NCBI RefSeq assembly: GCF_947507565.1
Contig: NC_089178.1
Location: 3,534,001 to 3,598,000 of the forward strand
Reading direction: 5' to 3'
Source of the DNA: Oscarella lobularis
Lineage: Eukaryota > Porifera > Homoscleromorpha > Homosclerophorida > Oscarellidae
DNA length: 64,000 nt
Of this stretch, positions 48,098-60,620 are shown in pieces. Under the pieces are notes generated by a model, which saw nothing but the letters and a program-made list of their open reading frames with translations, was not told the origin of the DNA and searched no databases. The stretch's first letter is position 1. The number at the start of each line of letters is the position of its first letter. A program made the position numbers and the translations under genes.

Positions 48098-49803
48098 TTA
48101 CTTGCTTTTCCGACATCGTATAAACGGAAACGTAATCCATTTTATAATTAGTTTTCTAACTGCCTTTAGAGCAAGGGCATAGTGAATAACAATCAAAATC
48201 CCGAGAATACTTTGACAGTCTGTCAGAATGACTACAGCTGGATACTGGTACGAGCGAAAGGTTTCGGGACACGCTGTTGAGATTGATACGTTCGATGAAG
48301 GTGCATTTCCTTTTTTCGTCAGGCAGATCAAATGCTCAATAAGGAGGTTGCCCACTTTGCTGTCTCCAAGAGAATTCAAAGCGTAAGAAGTCTCGTAAAG
48401 TATTGCCATCAGTATGATGAGAAGTGAAATGGCAAAAAATTGAAATCTGAGACTTTGTATAGCTGCAATTTTCTTCGTAGGGGTGCTTGTAGAAGAGTTG
48501 CTCAGCGTCGGTGCACCGTGATTCTTTTGAAATTGATGGTGCTATAAACGGTGGAAACAGTAAGCTCATTATATACATTGATGATTTTCTAATGCTTACA
48601 TTGTACAAAGTATTAATGACGTGCACTAGCATGATAATGATTGTGATTGTTGATAGTGACATTGGAAGAACGAATGTCACAAGCATGACAGGTATCGGCA
48701 TTGGGAGACAGAAACGAGAGCTTGGTACTGGTCTATATGTTCCTCCTGCTGCGTAGGTTATAGCTATCAAAATGCCGGGAAGAATCCAACAGAAGGAGAA
48801 CTGAATAGCGTGGATTCGAGCCGTCTTCTCGAAAAAGTATCTAGCACGTGTTGGAAAGCATATGACCCACCAAATATTGGCGGATGAACACGTCAGTAGC
48901 AACACTCTAGCAATTTGCAGGTAATGGTTTAGAGTGCCTAATTGAGAAGATCATTGAGATAGTATCTGCCATCCTAAAACGAACCTAGAACGCGACAGCC
49001 AGTCGCTGGATTTTTCACAGAGTCTAGAAGGTAATTGGAGCTGCATATAGTGTTTTCGTCTCCAGCTATAACAGCAAACAGTTCAGCAGCACCTAAATAA
49101 CAGACTTCTGTTTATGGTACTATATCAAAGCATTGAGTGTCTTAATTAACCGTTTGCTGTTGAGCTGAGAAATAGATACCAAACAAAGACTTGCGGAAAT
49201 TTGAAACTGGGCGAAAAAAATTTCAAAATAATCTACTTCTACGTGAAGTCTTACTGCGATTTTTTCAATGCTATCCAAACGAAGGTAAATGCTATTCCAG
49301 CTATAAGGTTGATGAGAATCAGGACATAGTTTAGCGTTGGCTTGATCATTCGTATGGTTGGGTCTTGAAACCAATTTAGCGCGCTGCAGGGCAAGGAACA
49401 TCCACCCTTCGAGGTATGATCCAGGGGATAAGGGCAGTAAGAAACGTTCTTCGTCATAATTTCTACAAGAGCAGTCAGAGGTCTTTGAGAAGGAGAGACG
49501 ACAAACAATACTGTGAGTCACCTTCTAGACGAACATCCTGCGCAAGACAAGATACACTTATTAGTCAGACGCATGTATAAGACGACGGTAAAATAGAGAG
49601 AAGTGTACCATTTCTTTGTCATGTGTTCTATTGTTTGAGACGTGAAGCGCCAATGAAATGAAAAATGGAGAGAGAGCCACGGCGGAAGTTACGACGATTG
49701 CAGTGACGATGACGGCGAGCCGCAGCCGAGCCTGCCCGCCGCTCTCTTTCGCCGCCGGCCCCGGACTGTTCGGTGCACCTGCCAAAAAAACCACTCGTCT
49801 CAT
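48098..49803 (-). CDS. FZL-5: CRD-less Frizzled/Smoothened-like seven-TM receptor
   Basis: The ATG at 49803 opens MRRVVFLAGAPNSPGPAAKE and the extra TM (LAVIVTAIVVTSAVALSPFF). The microexon 49537-49522 differs in its first codons (DVRLE) but is again 16 nt. CPYPLDHTSKGGCSLPC, TM1, ECL1 ENTICSS, WWVICFPTRARYF, RFCLPMPIPVM, CPETFRSYQYP and TM7 follow; stop at 48098. The upstream MNFGWERQSYR frame (ATG near 49945) ends at a stop beside the MRRV start. All exons expected from FZL-2 are found. Confidence 0.66.
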
Positions 49804-50220
49804 ATATCTTTCTCTCTCGGGTTCGGTGGAGTTTTACTGGCCACTAAAGAAACTGTAGACGTTTGGGAGACTGTATCAGCAGCCGTCGAGATTTTGTCAA
49901 CTATAGCGTTTCGGTAAGACTGCCTCTCCCACCCGAAATTCATCATGTGTCTGTAGAGAGCGAGAAGATTCAGTTTCTCGTGGTACAAAGACAAGGAAGC
50001 TGCGTCACAGAGACAACGCACTTCCTGTGAAATTATACAAATGCTACGATGGTATTTATGTACGTATATATGATTACATACATGTAATTTAATTTAAGTC
50101 AAACAGGTTTCTCGTGTGCAACCCACTATCAAGTTCTTCTTTTCCAAAAAAAGAAAAAAGATTATGTACTAATAATCTCCGCTACAGTCGTCACTCATCG
50201 CTTCCAGGACGATTTTTTTC

Positions 50221-52084
50221 TTAAGAAGAGCTCTTGCGGCATCGTTTGAATGGAAACGTAATCCATTTTAGAAGTAGTTTTCTGACTGCCTTTAGAGCAA
50301 TGGCGTAGTGAATCACAATGAGAATGGCGAAAATAGTTTGACAGTCTGTCAGAATGATTAGAGCTGGATATTGATATGAGCGGAAGGTTTCTGGACACGC
50401 TGTTGAGATTGATTCGTTAGATAATGTTGCATTTACTTTTTCCACCAGGCAGACCAAATGCTCAACAAGAAGATTGCGGAATTTGGTGTCTCCCACCGAA
50501 TTCAAGGCGTACGAAGTCTCGTAAAGTATTGCAATAAGTATGAGAAGAATTGAAATCATAAAGAAGTTAGCTCTGAGCTTTTCTATAGCGGCAATTTTTT
50601 TCTTTGTGGTGGTGTTTGTGGAAGCGTTGCTCGGCGCCGGTGCAGTCACGGCGTACTTCTTTTGAAATTGACGATGCTACAAAGTGAAAAAGTAAGAGGC
50701 TGAAGCCCATTACATCGCGATGATAATATTATTTACCTTGTACAACGTCTTAATGACTTGCGCTAGCATGATAATGATAATGATTGATGATAGGGACATT
50801 GGAAGAATAAATGTCCCAAGCAAGACAAATTGCGGCATCGGAAGACAGAAACGAAAGCTTGGTACAGGTCTATATGTTCCTCCTGCTGCGTAAGCTATAG
50901 CTATCAAAATTCCAGGAAAAATGCAGCAGAAGGAGAACTGAATAGCGTGAACTCGAGCTGTCTTCTTGAAAAAGTGCCTAGCACGCGTTGGAAAGCACGT
51001 AACCCACCAGATATTGGCAGATGAACATGTTAGTAACAAGACGCCGAATATTTGCAGGTAATGGTATAGAGTGCCTGTGATTGATTGAGAAAATCATTGG
51101 AATTGTATCGGTTACCATAGCCTTATAGAACAAACCTAAAACGCGACAGCTAGTCGTTGGATTTTGCACAGAGTTTAGAAGGTCATTGGAATTGCATCTA
51201 ATGTTTTCGTCTCCAGCTATAACAGTAGCCAGTTCAACAGCACCTAAATAAAAGACTTCTGTTTCCGGTACTAGATGAAAGTATTGATTGTCTCAACCGA
51301 TTGTTGTTGCACAGAGAAAAAGATACCAGACAATGACTTGAGGAAATTTAAAACTAGATGAAATCACAATCATCACAAATTCGTCTACTTTTGTGAAATC
51401 TTACTGTGTGTTTCTCAATGCAATCCAAACAAAGGTAAATAGTATTCCAGCTATAAGATTGATGAGAGACATAACATATCTCAGCTCTGGCTCCACCGCT
51501 CGTAGGGTTGGGTGTCTAAGCCACTTCATGGCACTGCAGGGCAAGAAACATCCACCCTTCGAGGTATGAGCCAGAGGATAGGGGCAGTGAGAAAAGTTTC
51601 CTTTCATAATTTCTACAAGAGGAATCAGAGAAGAGACGACAAACAATAGTGTGAGTCACCTTCCAGACGAGCGTTCTGCGCAAGAAATGATACAAGACCC
51701 CAGTAAGTTAGAAACCCGGAAGCGTACCATTTCGTCGACACGTGTACCATTTGTCGAGGCTTGAGACACTATTAAAATAACAAATGGGGAGAGGACCACG
51801 GCGGAAGCGATGGCGACCACAGTGACGATGACGGCAAGCTGCAGTCGAGCTCGACCACTTCCTCCTTGGGATACCTTCGCCACAGGCGGCGCCCGATCGT
51901 CTGATTCACCTGCTAGAAACACACTCGTTGGTCCCATTTCTCCATCCCGGTTCGGTGGAGTCCTACTGGTTACTAAAGAGACTCTAGACGTTTGGGAGAG
52001 CGCTATATCAGCAGCCGTCGAAATAGTGTTGGAATTTTCGACTACGGCGTCTTGGTAAGACCGCCTCTCCCATCCAAAATTCAT
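50221..52084 (-). CDS. FZL-6: CRD-less Frizzled/Smoothened-like seven-TM receptor, long N-terminus
   Basis: Continuous frame from MNFGWERRSYQ (52084) through the extra TM (LAVIVTVVAIASAVVLSPFV), then microexon 51675-51660 (NARLE), CPYPLAHTSKGGCFLPC, TM1 (RYVMSLINLIAGILFTFVWI), FKFPQVIVWYLFLC, ECL1 Cys, SANIWWVTCFPTRARHF, RFCLPMPQFVL, CPETFRSYQYP and TM7; tail ends CRKSSS. The most diverged of FZL-2 to FZL-6. Its uninterrupted long N-terminus supports MNFGWER as genuine coding sequence in this family. Confidence 0.67.
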
Positions 52085-52566
52085 CCTGCTTCGGTATACG
52101 TACGGCTGAGAGATTCTTTAGGGGAAGGGGACAAAGGAGCTGCGTCACAGACAGCGCACGTCCTGCGACGAATTATCCAAATGAGAGAAGGCACCGCTGG
52201 TATGTACATAGGTATGTAAATCACAGATACGAACCACTATCGAAAGAATGCCGTCACTCGCTTCCTGGAGGCGTGACGACTCCTTGATTCTTCTGCCTTT
52301 GCCTTCTGATGACTGTAGATCTACTGTATATTTCTTGCTCGTGGAGCATCATTGGAATGGAAACGCAATCCATAGTTTTTCTGATTGGCTCTCCCATCCA
52401 AAATTCAGGGAGATAGGAAGGATTCGCGTCACAAAAATGAGAAAGGTGCCGCCGTTACGCCAGTATGTATACATAGGTATGTAATCACATCATATGTATT
52501 TTGAACCCAAAGTCACAGGATTCTCGCGTGTACAACCCAATAAGAAGAAGAAAGTCTAGAGTAGAT
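52085..52566. other. Gap with relic of a seventh FZL copy
   Basis: No intact gene. About 52,330-52,410 resembles (minus strand) the end of the FZL last exon (sense TGGATTGCG...CATTCC, beside the FZL-6 sequence coding KWITFPF) and then jumps directly to the first-exon NFGWER sequence. DNA further up (52,430-52,500) resembles FZL upstream regions. An internal deletion of a former paralogue explains this. HSPA5's stop follows at 52,567. Confidence 0.6.
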
Positions 52567-54782
<2,216 letters not shown>

Positions 54783-54849
54783 TGTCAGACTCCGTTCGAG
54801 ACTGAGAGTGATACGTTTCGCGTTGATCTAAATTCGCTTGAGCGCGTTT

Positions 54850-54868
54850 CGTGGCGCTTTCTGATTGG
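54850..54868 (-). promoter_or_regulatory. ER stress response element (ERSE)
   Basis: On the minus strand this reads CCAAT, nine bases, CCACG, exactly the vertebrate ERSE consensus bound by NF-Y and ATF6/XBP1. It lies about 68 bp upstream of the HSPA5 ATG and is oriented toward it. Confidence 0.75.
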
Positions 54869-54898
54869 GTGCACATGTTGCACTGTTGGCCGTGTCTG

Positions 54899-54909
54899 AT
54901 TGGTCCACG
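54899..54909 (+). promoter_or_regulatory. ERSE-II element
   Basis: ATTGG, one base, CCACG: an exact match to ERSE-II. It sits between HSPA5 and divergent PPAN, about 117 bp from the HSPA5 ATG and 92 bp from the PPAN ATG, so it could act on either gene. Confidence 0.65.
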
Positions 54910-55000
54910 TAGCAGTTGCGTCATGCAACGCGAGGGCGGACAGGCTTCCGCTGCTCCGGGACATCGTCCAACGAGTCAAAGTCCCGACTAACTCTCGCAC

Positions 55001-57020
55001 ATGGGTCGTATTCGAAAGGTAAAAGACGTCGAATCTCTGCAGCGAACCTCACCGTCTTTTTTCTGCAGAAGAAGAGAAAGCAAACGAGAAGACTTCGAGC
55101 GTCTCAGAAAACTCGAGCGGCTCAAGAACTCGAAGATCTGAAGCCTCCAAGATCTTTTGTCATCCACAGAGGCATCGTGGGCAAAGACATTCAGCAGCTC
55201 GTTCTCGACATGCGAAAAGTTCTCGAACCGAACACGGCATCGCATTTGAAGGCAAGACAGTCGATCGCCCGCCGTCAAAATATTAAATTGAAATTTATTT
55301 TGTAGGTGCGACAGAAAAACGTTTTGAAAGATTTCGTACACGTTGCCGGACCACTAGGTGTTACTCACGTCGTAATATTCACAAAATCAGAAACGTCTAT
55401 AAATATGGTGAGATGACGTCAAAATTTATTTTTCAACTAAGATTTTTCAATTAGAAAATATCGCGATTTCCTCGAGGTCCAACGGTGACTTTTCGGGTGC
55501 TCTCTGTACGAAATTTTTAATTAATTAATTAATTAATTAATTAATTGGATTTTTGATTAGTATGCTCTCATGTCAGATGTGCTATCCTCTCTGAAAAAAC
55601 CAAGGACGGCACCGAATCAATATAAGAAACCTCCTATGGTATTTTATTAGGAGAAAATTCTATAATTTTTTCATTTTTTGACGTTAGCTTATAATGAATG
55701 ATTTTCCAACTGAAACGACGAAGCACATGAAACTATTGGCTACATTTATGCAAAACACATTTCCGACGATAAACGTTCAGCATGTAAGATTTTAAAATTC
55801 TCTCTTTGTTTCAATCAAATCAACTATACGTAGGTAAAATTGTCTGAGATTCAGCGCTGTGTTCTCATGCATTACGAAGAGGAGACAGGAACAATTGAAT
55901 ATAGACACTAGTGAGTGTTGCTAATATGATATCTGCCTAATAAAGATTATGATGATTTTTTGAAGTAATATTCGAGCTGTTCCTGTTGGAATTAGTAGGC
56001 AAGTTGGCAAACTTATTAAATCACGTGTTCCTAATCTCAGCCGGTATGAAGACATTAGTGAATACGTGTTGGGGTAAGGCGGAAACGGATAGAAAAAAAG
56101 TGACGTGGAAAGTGTCTTTTTTTTCAGAGGTAATGCCTCTGAAAGTGAATTTGAAGACGCGGAAGATGCCAGAGTTCCGTTACCCCAAGCCATGCCAGGA
56201 AGAGGAAATGCCACTTTGCAACAAAGCGCTATTCGTCTGACGGAAGTAGAGTAGCATTTTTGGAAAATAAAATAGATAATAAATATTTATAGATTGGTCC
56301 ACGTCTCTGCTTGCAGCTTGTGAAAATTGAGTCGGGGCTTTGTGATGGAGAGGTCTTATTTCATCAGTTTGGTATGATGTCATCATACCTTTATGTTCGT
56401 TTCTTATTGCTCGCTTATTAGTTACCAAAACGAAAGAAGAAGTGAAAGCTCTTCGAGAAAAGAAGGCTTCGTTGAAGTAGCGTCAATAATTAATTAGTTA
56501 ATTGATTGATTGATTGATCTATTGAAGGAGATTGAAGAATCAGAGGCGGAAGCAGCAGGAAGCAAATGTTAGAAAGAAGGCAGCAGTGAAAGAGGCGCAC
56601 AGGTAAACGATACAAAGAGATACTTCCGTGTTTAATTAAATATTTGCAGAAAGAGAAGTCGGACCAGTCAAAAAGGTACATCTCTATTATATATTTAGAT
56701 AAATAGTATTGGGGTTCTAGAAAGCGATAGTGATGAAGATGATGACGCAGAATATTTTAGAAAAGAAGTGGGAGAAGAGCCAGATTCCGGTATGCATCCG
56801 TCTCAGGGGGGACTCTTTTTATTATTAGTCTTTTCTAGATCTTTTTCAGTTTAAATCGGGGGGACGAAAGCGTCATCGTTCGACTCTAGATTCAAAGATG
56901 AAAAGACCAAAGGAAGATGGGGTAATGAAGTCACGTGGGCCTCCTAAAGTCATTGCAAAGAAGAGACGCGTCAAAATGGGGCAATTCTTTAGAGCCAGTA
57001 GCAAAAATCAGAAGATTTAA
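55001..57020 (+). CDS. PPAN: Peter Pan homologue, ribosome biogenesis (Brix domain)
   Basis: Nucleolar factor of 60S subunit assembly (SSF1/2 family). Exon 1 is 55001-55018 (MGRIRK). Later exons read PRSFVIHRGIVGKDIQQLVL, DMRKVLEPNTASHL, DFVHVAGPLGVTH, RFPRGPTVTFRVLSYALMSD, PMLIMNDFPTETTKHMKL, QRCVLMHYEEETGTIEYRHY, VGKLIKSRVPNLSRYEDI and IGPRLCLQLVKIESGLCDGE, the ordered landmarks of the PPAN Brix domain. The basic/acidic tail ends KKRRVKMGQFFRASSKNQKI. Many introns of 40-90 bp, one containing an (AATT)n run. It shares a ~220-bp divergent promoter with HSPA5. Confidence 0.93.
55517..55545. repeat. (TTAA)n microsatellite in a PPAN intron
   Basis: Seven consecutive AATT/TTAA units. A shorter similar tract lies near 40,268-40,286 in an FZL-1 intron. 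Confidence 0.8.
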
Positions 57021-57028
57021 TTAGTTAA

Positions 57029-58444
57029 TTATTCTGTCAATAATTGAGGCTTGATTTTGAGTTTTTCCAACGACTCTTCGGGCATGCAGAAAACCGGATT
57101 GACTGGTTTGAGATCTTTGTTACCAAGAAGAGACAATCCAGCGACACCAAAGAGCGTATGAAACGGATCCACCTAATTTAATAGAAGAGGAGGGGAATAA
57201 ATAATTTTAATCTGTACCATATCTCCAGGTCGATCTGATATTCCACCGGTTTCTTCATCTTGACAAGCGAGAATGAAAGCACCAAGTTTATCCTTTGAAA
57301 TAAATAAATAAATAAATAAATAAATAAATATATGATGGAGCGTTACTTTATCTATCCAATGAAGTCGATTGATGATCTTTAGTGAGGACAAAACCCACCA
57401 AGAGTAGCAGACATCAGGCAATTTCTCAGGACGACCTGAAATGAAAAATCCACGTCATAGTCTTTATTTTTTCTTCTTATTGACCGTTTAATCCTCCTGA
57501 TGGAAGTTGCCTTTCGGCTAGCCACCATCCCAGCATGTCTGCGTTTACGTGGTGCAGTCGTCTGACGATGGAGAGCGCTCCAACGCAACAATAGATCTGC
57601 CCAGCGTGAGATTCCGAACCGGGCATGCTTCCGAAGCCGCCGTCGAAATTCATGCACGAGAGAATGAATTTTACGGCGTCTTCAATGCGGATAGCATCCA
57701 GTTTGCCCTATGAGAAGAATCCCCTATATAGAGAGAGAGAGGTTAGAGGGTTATGGATTGATTTTACAAGTAGAGACAATGTGGCTAAAGCACAGAAGGA
57801 AAATCGAGTGTCAACTTCTCCTAGAGTCTCATTGAACATATAAATAAAAAGAGATAAATATTAATTAACCCCATTTATCTCCGATGAATGATCCGTCTGG
57901 TTGCTGGAGCCCGACTACGTATTCAACGACCTTTTCCTTATCACACTCATCCATTGCATCGTAAAGAACTAAAATCTATTAAATTTTATATTTTAATTAG
58001 AGAAAAATTCTTCTTTTCTTTTTTCTTTACTTGCACGGCACTGAGTGTGTATAGGAGATGGGGATCGTGATTGGGGGCCGCGCTGAAACTGCCCGTTTTG
58101 TCGTCGTAGCACGATCGAACGAAAGCGATGACGTCATCGCGATTCATTCGATCCAATTCGTGCAAGAGGCTCAGCGCTGTAAGGCCCCAATAGACGCCGC
58201 TCATTCTCAAGTACTCCGTCACGCCGTACTCCTGCATTGAGTGGATTTTTTTAAGGTGGTCGCATTTTGACGAAAGAACGTACGAATTCGTTGTTCGACT
58301 TGCCGTAATTCGCTATAAATTCCGTGTGTTTGTCTTTAAGTAGCACGCGTCTAGCTTCGACGTCGGGCAGTTCAACGTCTTTTCTCTGCACAGCCTAAAG
58401 GACAACGTTGCAGGAGGCAGCAGCACGGAGAAATCGCGCACCAT
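57029..58444 (-). CDS. RABGGTB: Geranylgeranyltransferase type II beta subunit (Rab GGTase)
   Basis: Catalytic beta subunit that prenylates Rab GTPases with REP and the alpha subunit. Reading from the 5' end: the first coding exon is only the ATG (58444-58442), spliced from a GTGCGC donor to 58394, giving [20 protein letters not shown]. It continues [134 protein letters not shown] and [13 protein letters not shown], ending KPQLLTE. The zinc and lipid-pocket motifs of protein prenyltransferases (D-C-YSWW, H-TLFG) are present. It converges on PPAN with 8 bp between stop codons. Confidence 0.95.
57298..57330. repeat. (AAAT)n microsatellite in a RABGGTB intron
   Basis: About eight AAAT units. 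A similar shorter run is at about 29,336-29,360 in an AFMID intron. Confidence 0.8.
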
Positions 58445-58569
58445 TGCTGGACAGGTCCCGGTTCTCGGTCCCGGATTAGGTTCACGAAACCGTTTGGTCC
58501 TCGCTTCGTCTATGCCGTCACAAACAGCGACGGTTGCGGCGGCGACAACAGGCAGCTGAGGACGAGACA

Positions 58570-60523
58570 ATGAGGGGATTTATTCTCGTCTCTGCGATCG
58601 TTCTCTTCGGTAAGCCTCCCGATTTCAAAAAAGAAAAGGTTTTTTTTTGAATCGTTGTGCCGATAGGCGGCCTTTTAGTTACACGTACGAACGCGTCGGA
58701 AAACGGCGTATCTATTCGCTGTCGTGACGGAGATTGTTTGCTGAAGAATCGTTGCACTCCTGCGACGATTTGCAAGTAGAAATAACGCGGACATTTATTT
58801 ATCGTCGATTCACGAGATGTATAGGCTCTTCGATGCATGCATGGAGAAGAATCGGTCTAAAGAATTGTGTGAAAAGGAGAGCATTGAAGGAGAGAAAAGG
58901 GGCGTTGATGACGTCAAAAAACGAGCGAGACGATCTCCTCCCCTGTTGATGGATATGAGAAATAATGATGTGCGTCATCGAAAAGGAGGAAAAAAGAGGA
59001 GGGTGTTATTGCTGAAGAAGAAGAAGCGGCGTCCGTTTTTGAAGAAGAAGAAACCAGTGAAGAAGAAGCGCCCGCTTTGGAAGAAGAAGAAGAATAAAGT
59101 TTCGCGGAGGAGATTTCGTGCCAGGAAGAAGGGGAGGAGGAGGAGGCCGTTTGTGTGGAAGATTTGGAAGAGAAAGCAATTGAAAAGAGGGAGAGTGAAT
59201 AAGAAGAAACGACGACGATTTCGTGGGCCAAAGAAGACGAATCGACGAATTCGTTTGTTGAGGAAACATCGGGGAAAGAAAAAGAAGATGAAGAAGGGAA
59301 AAGGGAGGGGGAGAAAGTGGCTGGCTCGACAGCAGAAAAAGTTGAGGAGAAAGATGATGAGGAGGCTAAAGAAAAGAGGAAAGAAACGATTTTCGAGGAA
59401 ACGAAAGGTTGGTTTGGGAGGGCTTTTGTCATCGATGAGAAAGAGTCGGTGGACGCCTAAAAGAAGGCCAAAGCATCGTGGTGGAGGAGTTTTACCGTTT
59501 TTGAAGCGTGTGACAAAGTTGGCATCAAGGATTGCGGCGAATCAAGTGAAGCGTCTAGGCAAAATCCGAAGAAAAAGTCTAAAAAAAGGCAGAAAGAACG
59601 AAGTCAAGGGTAAAAAGAAGAAGGGCAGAAAGAACAAAGTCAAGGGGGGTAAGAGAAGAAAGACCCCAGTGAAGAAGAAGGGCAAGAAGAAGAGCAAAGT
59701 CAAGGGGGGTAAGAGAAGAAAGACCTCGAAGAAAGTCAAAAAAGGCAAAGCCAAAGTGAAGAAATCGAAAAATAAAAGCAAGAGAAGAAAAGCCAAAGCT
59801 AAAGGAGGCAAAGCCAAGAAGAAAGGTAAAGGCAAGACCAAGAAAAGGAAGAATAAAGGCGGCAGAAAAAGCAAATCTAAACTCCGAATACGATTGAAAA
59901 TGAAGAATAAAGGCAGACGAAGCAAATCTAAACTCCGAATACAATCAAAAGTTAGACAATTACAGAAGCGATTGATGAGAAAAGGTTTTAGCGCGTCAAA
60001 GAGTTCACGGCTCGCTGAAATGTTGATTCTACGACGTCTGCGAAAGATTCTAAGGAAGATTCACGCTGCCCAAGCGAAAATAGCAAACGGAAACTGTGGT
60101 GGATTGAATTCAAAGCGTCATCGTTTGACCTATTCATTTCGACCGAAGAGAAGGGAAGCTGGAATTCTTTTTGACTTGATTGATAGTGTGATGAGAAAGC
60201 GCGGTGATTGGAAGAAGAGGGTCGTCTATATGGCTAAGAAACATAAGAAGTTATTGAAAAAATATGGAAAGAGGCGAAGAGAAGCGCTATTTCAGTTTCT
60301 TAAGCGAAAGAATGACGAATTCGCCTATAAGAGTCCTTTTACGTCGAAAGAGCACAAAGAGTGGAAGAAGGTGATGAAGGAGAGTATGTCCGGATGGTTT
60401 TTTCTCAAAGGCTCGCGAAGAAAATATGGATTGGGAAAACTGCAAGAGTGGCTGAAGAAATGGAATCAAAACACGGAAACGAGATTGCATCAGGTCGACG
60501 AAATGCTGAGAAAACTTCCATGA
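58570..60523 (+). CDS. KRS-1: secreted Lys/Arg-rich protein with six-Cys motif, family unknown
   Basis: Exons 58570-58609, 58667-58775 and 58825-60523. Signal peptide MRGFILVSAIVLFGGLLVT, then a cysteine motif split by the second intron: C-x4-C-x5-C-x5-C-x5-C-x9-C (CRDGDCLLKNRC to KELCEK). About 380 residues follow that are roughly half Lys/Arg in dense runs, with near-repeats of KVKGGKRRKT and KGKKKKGRKN. A more ordinary C-terminal domain of about 150 residues ends the protein: RLTYSF, KHKKLLKKYGK, FLKRKN, SPFTSKEHKEW, NQNTETRLHQVDEML. I do not recognise the family. Polycationic secreted proteins are known in biosilica and mineral matrices, antimicrobial defence and DNA packaging; none is shown here. 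Many dibasic sites could be proprotein-convertase targets. The antisense Ser/Phe/Leu-rich frames are shadows. Confidence 0.8.
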
Positions 60524-60620
60524 AACCGCTAATTATACGAAAAATCTAATTAAACGATCATTGGCATTGGATAGAAAACCGTTTATGTCGTCACAAACAG
60601 TCACCCGGTTAGTTGACGGA

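Noticed and set aside
52248-52484. Plus-strand ORF upstream of HSPA5
   Set aside because: Overlaps the FZL relic on the opposite strand; no homology seen.
57298-57330. Possible CRISPR-like or satellite array
   Set aside because: Simple AAAT microsatellite within an intron; no spacers and no repeat of the needed length.
58914-59944. Long Ser/Phe/Leu-rich frames on the minus strand opposite KRS-1
   Set aside because: They are complements of Lys/Arg codon runs. The plus strand has a signal peptide, phased introns and a domain conserved in paralogues.
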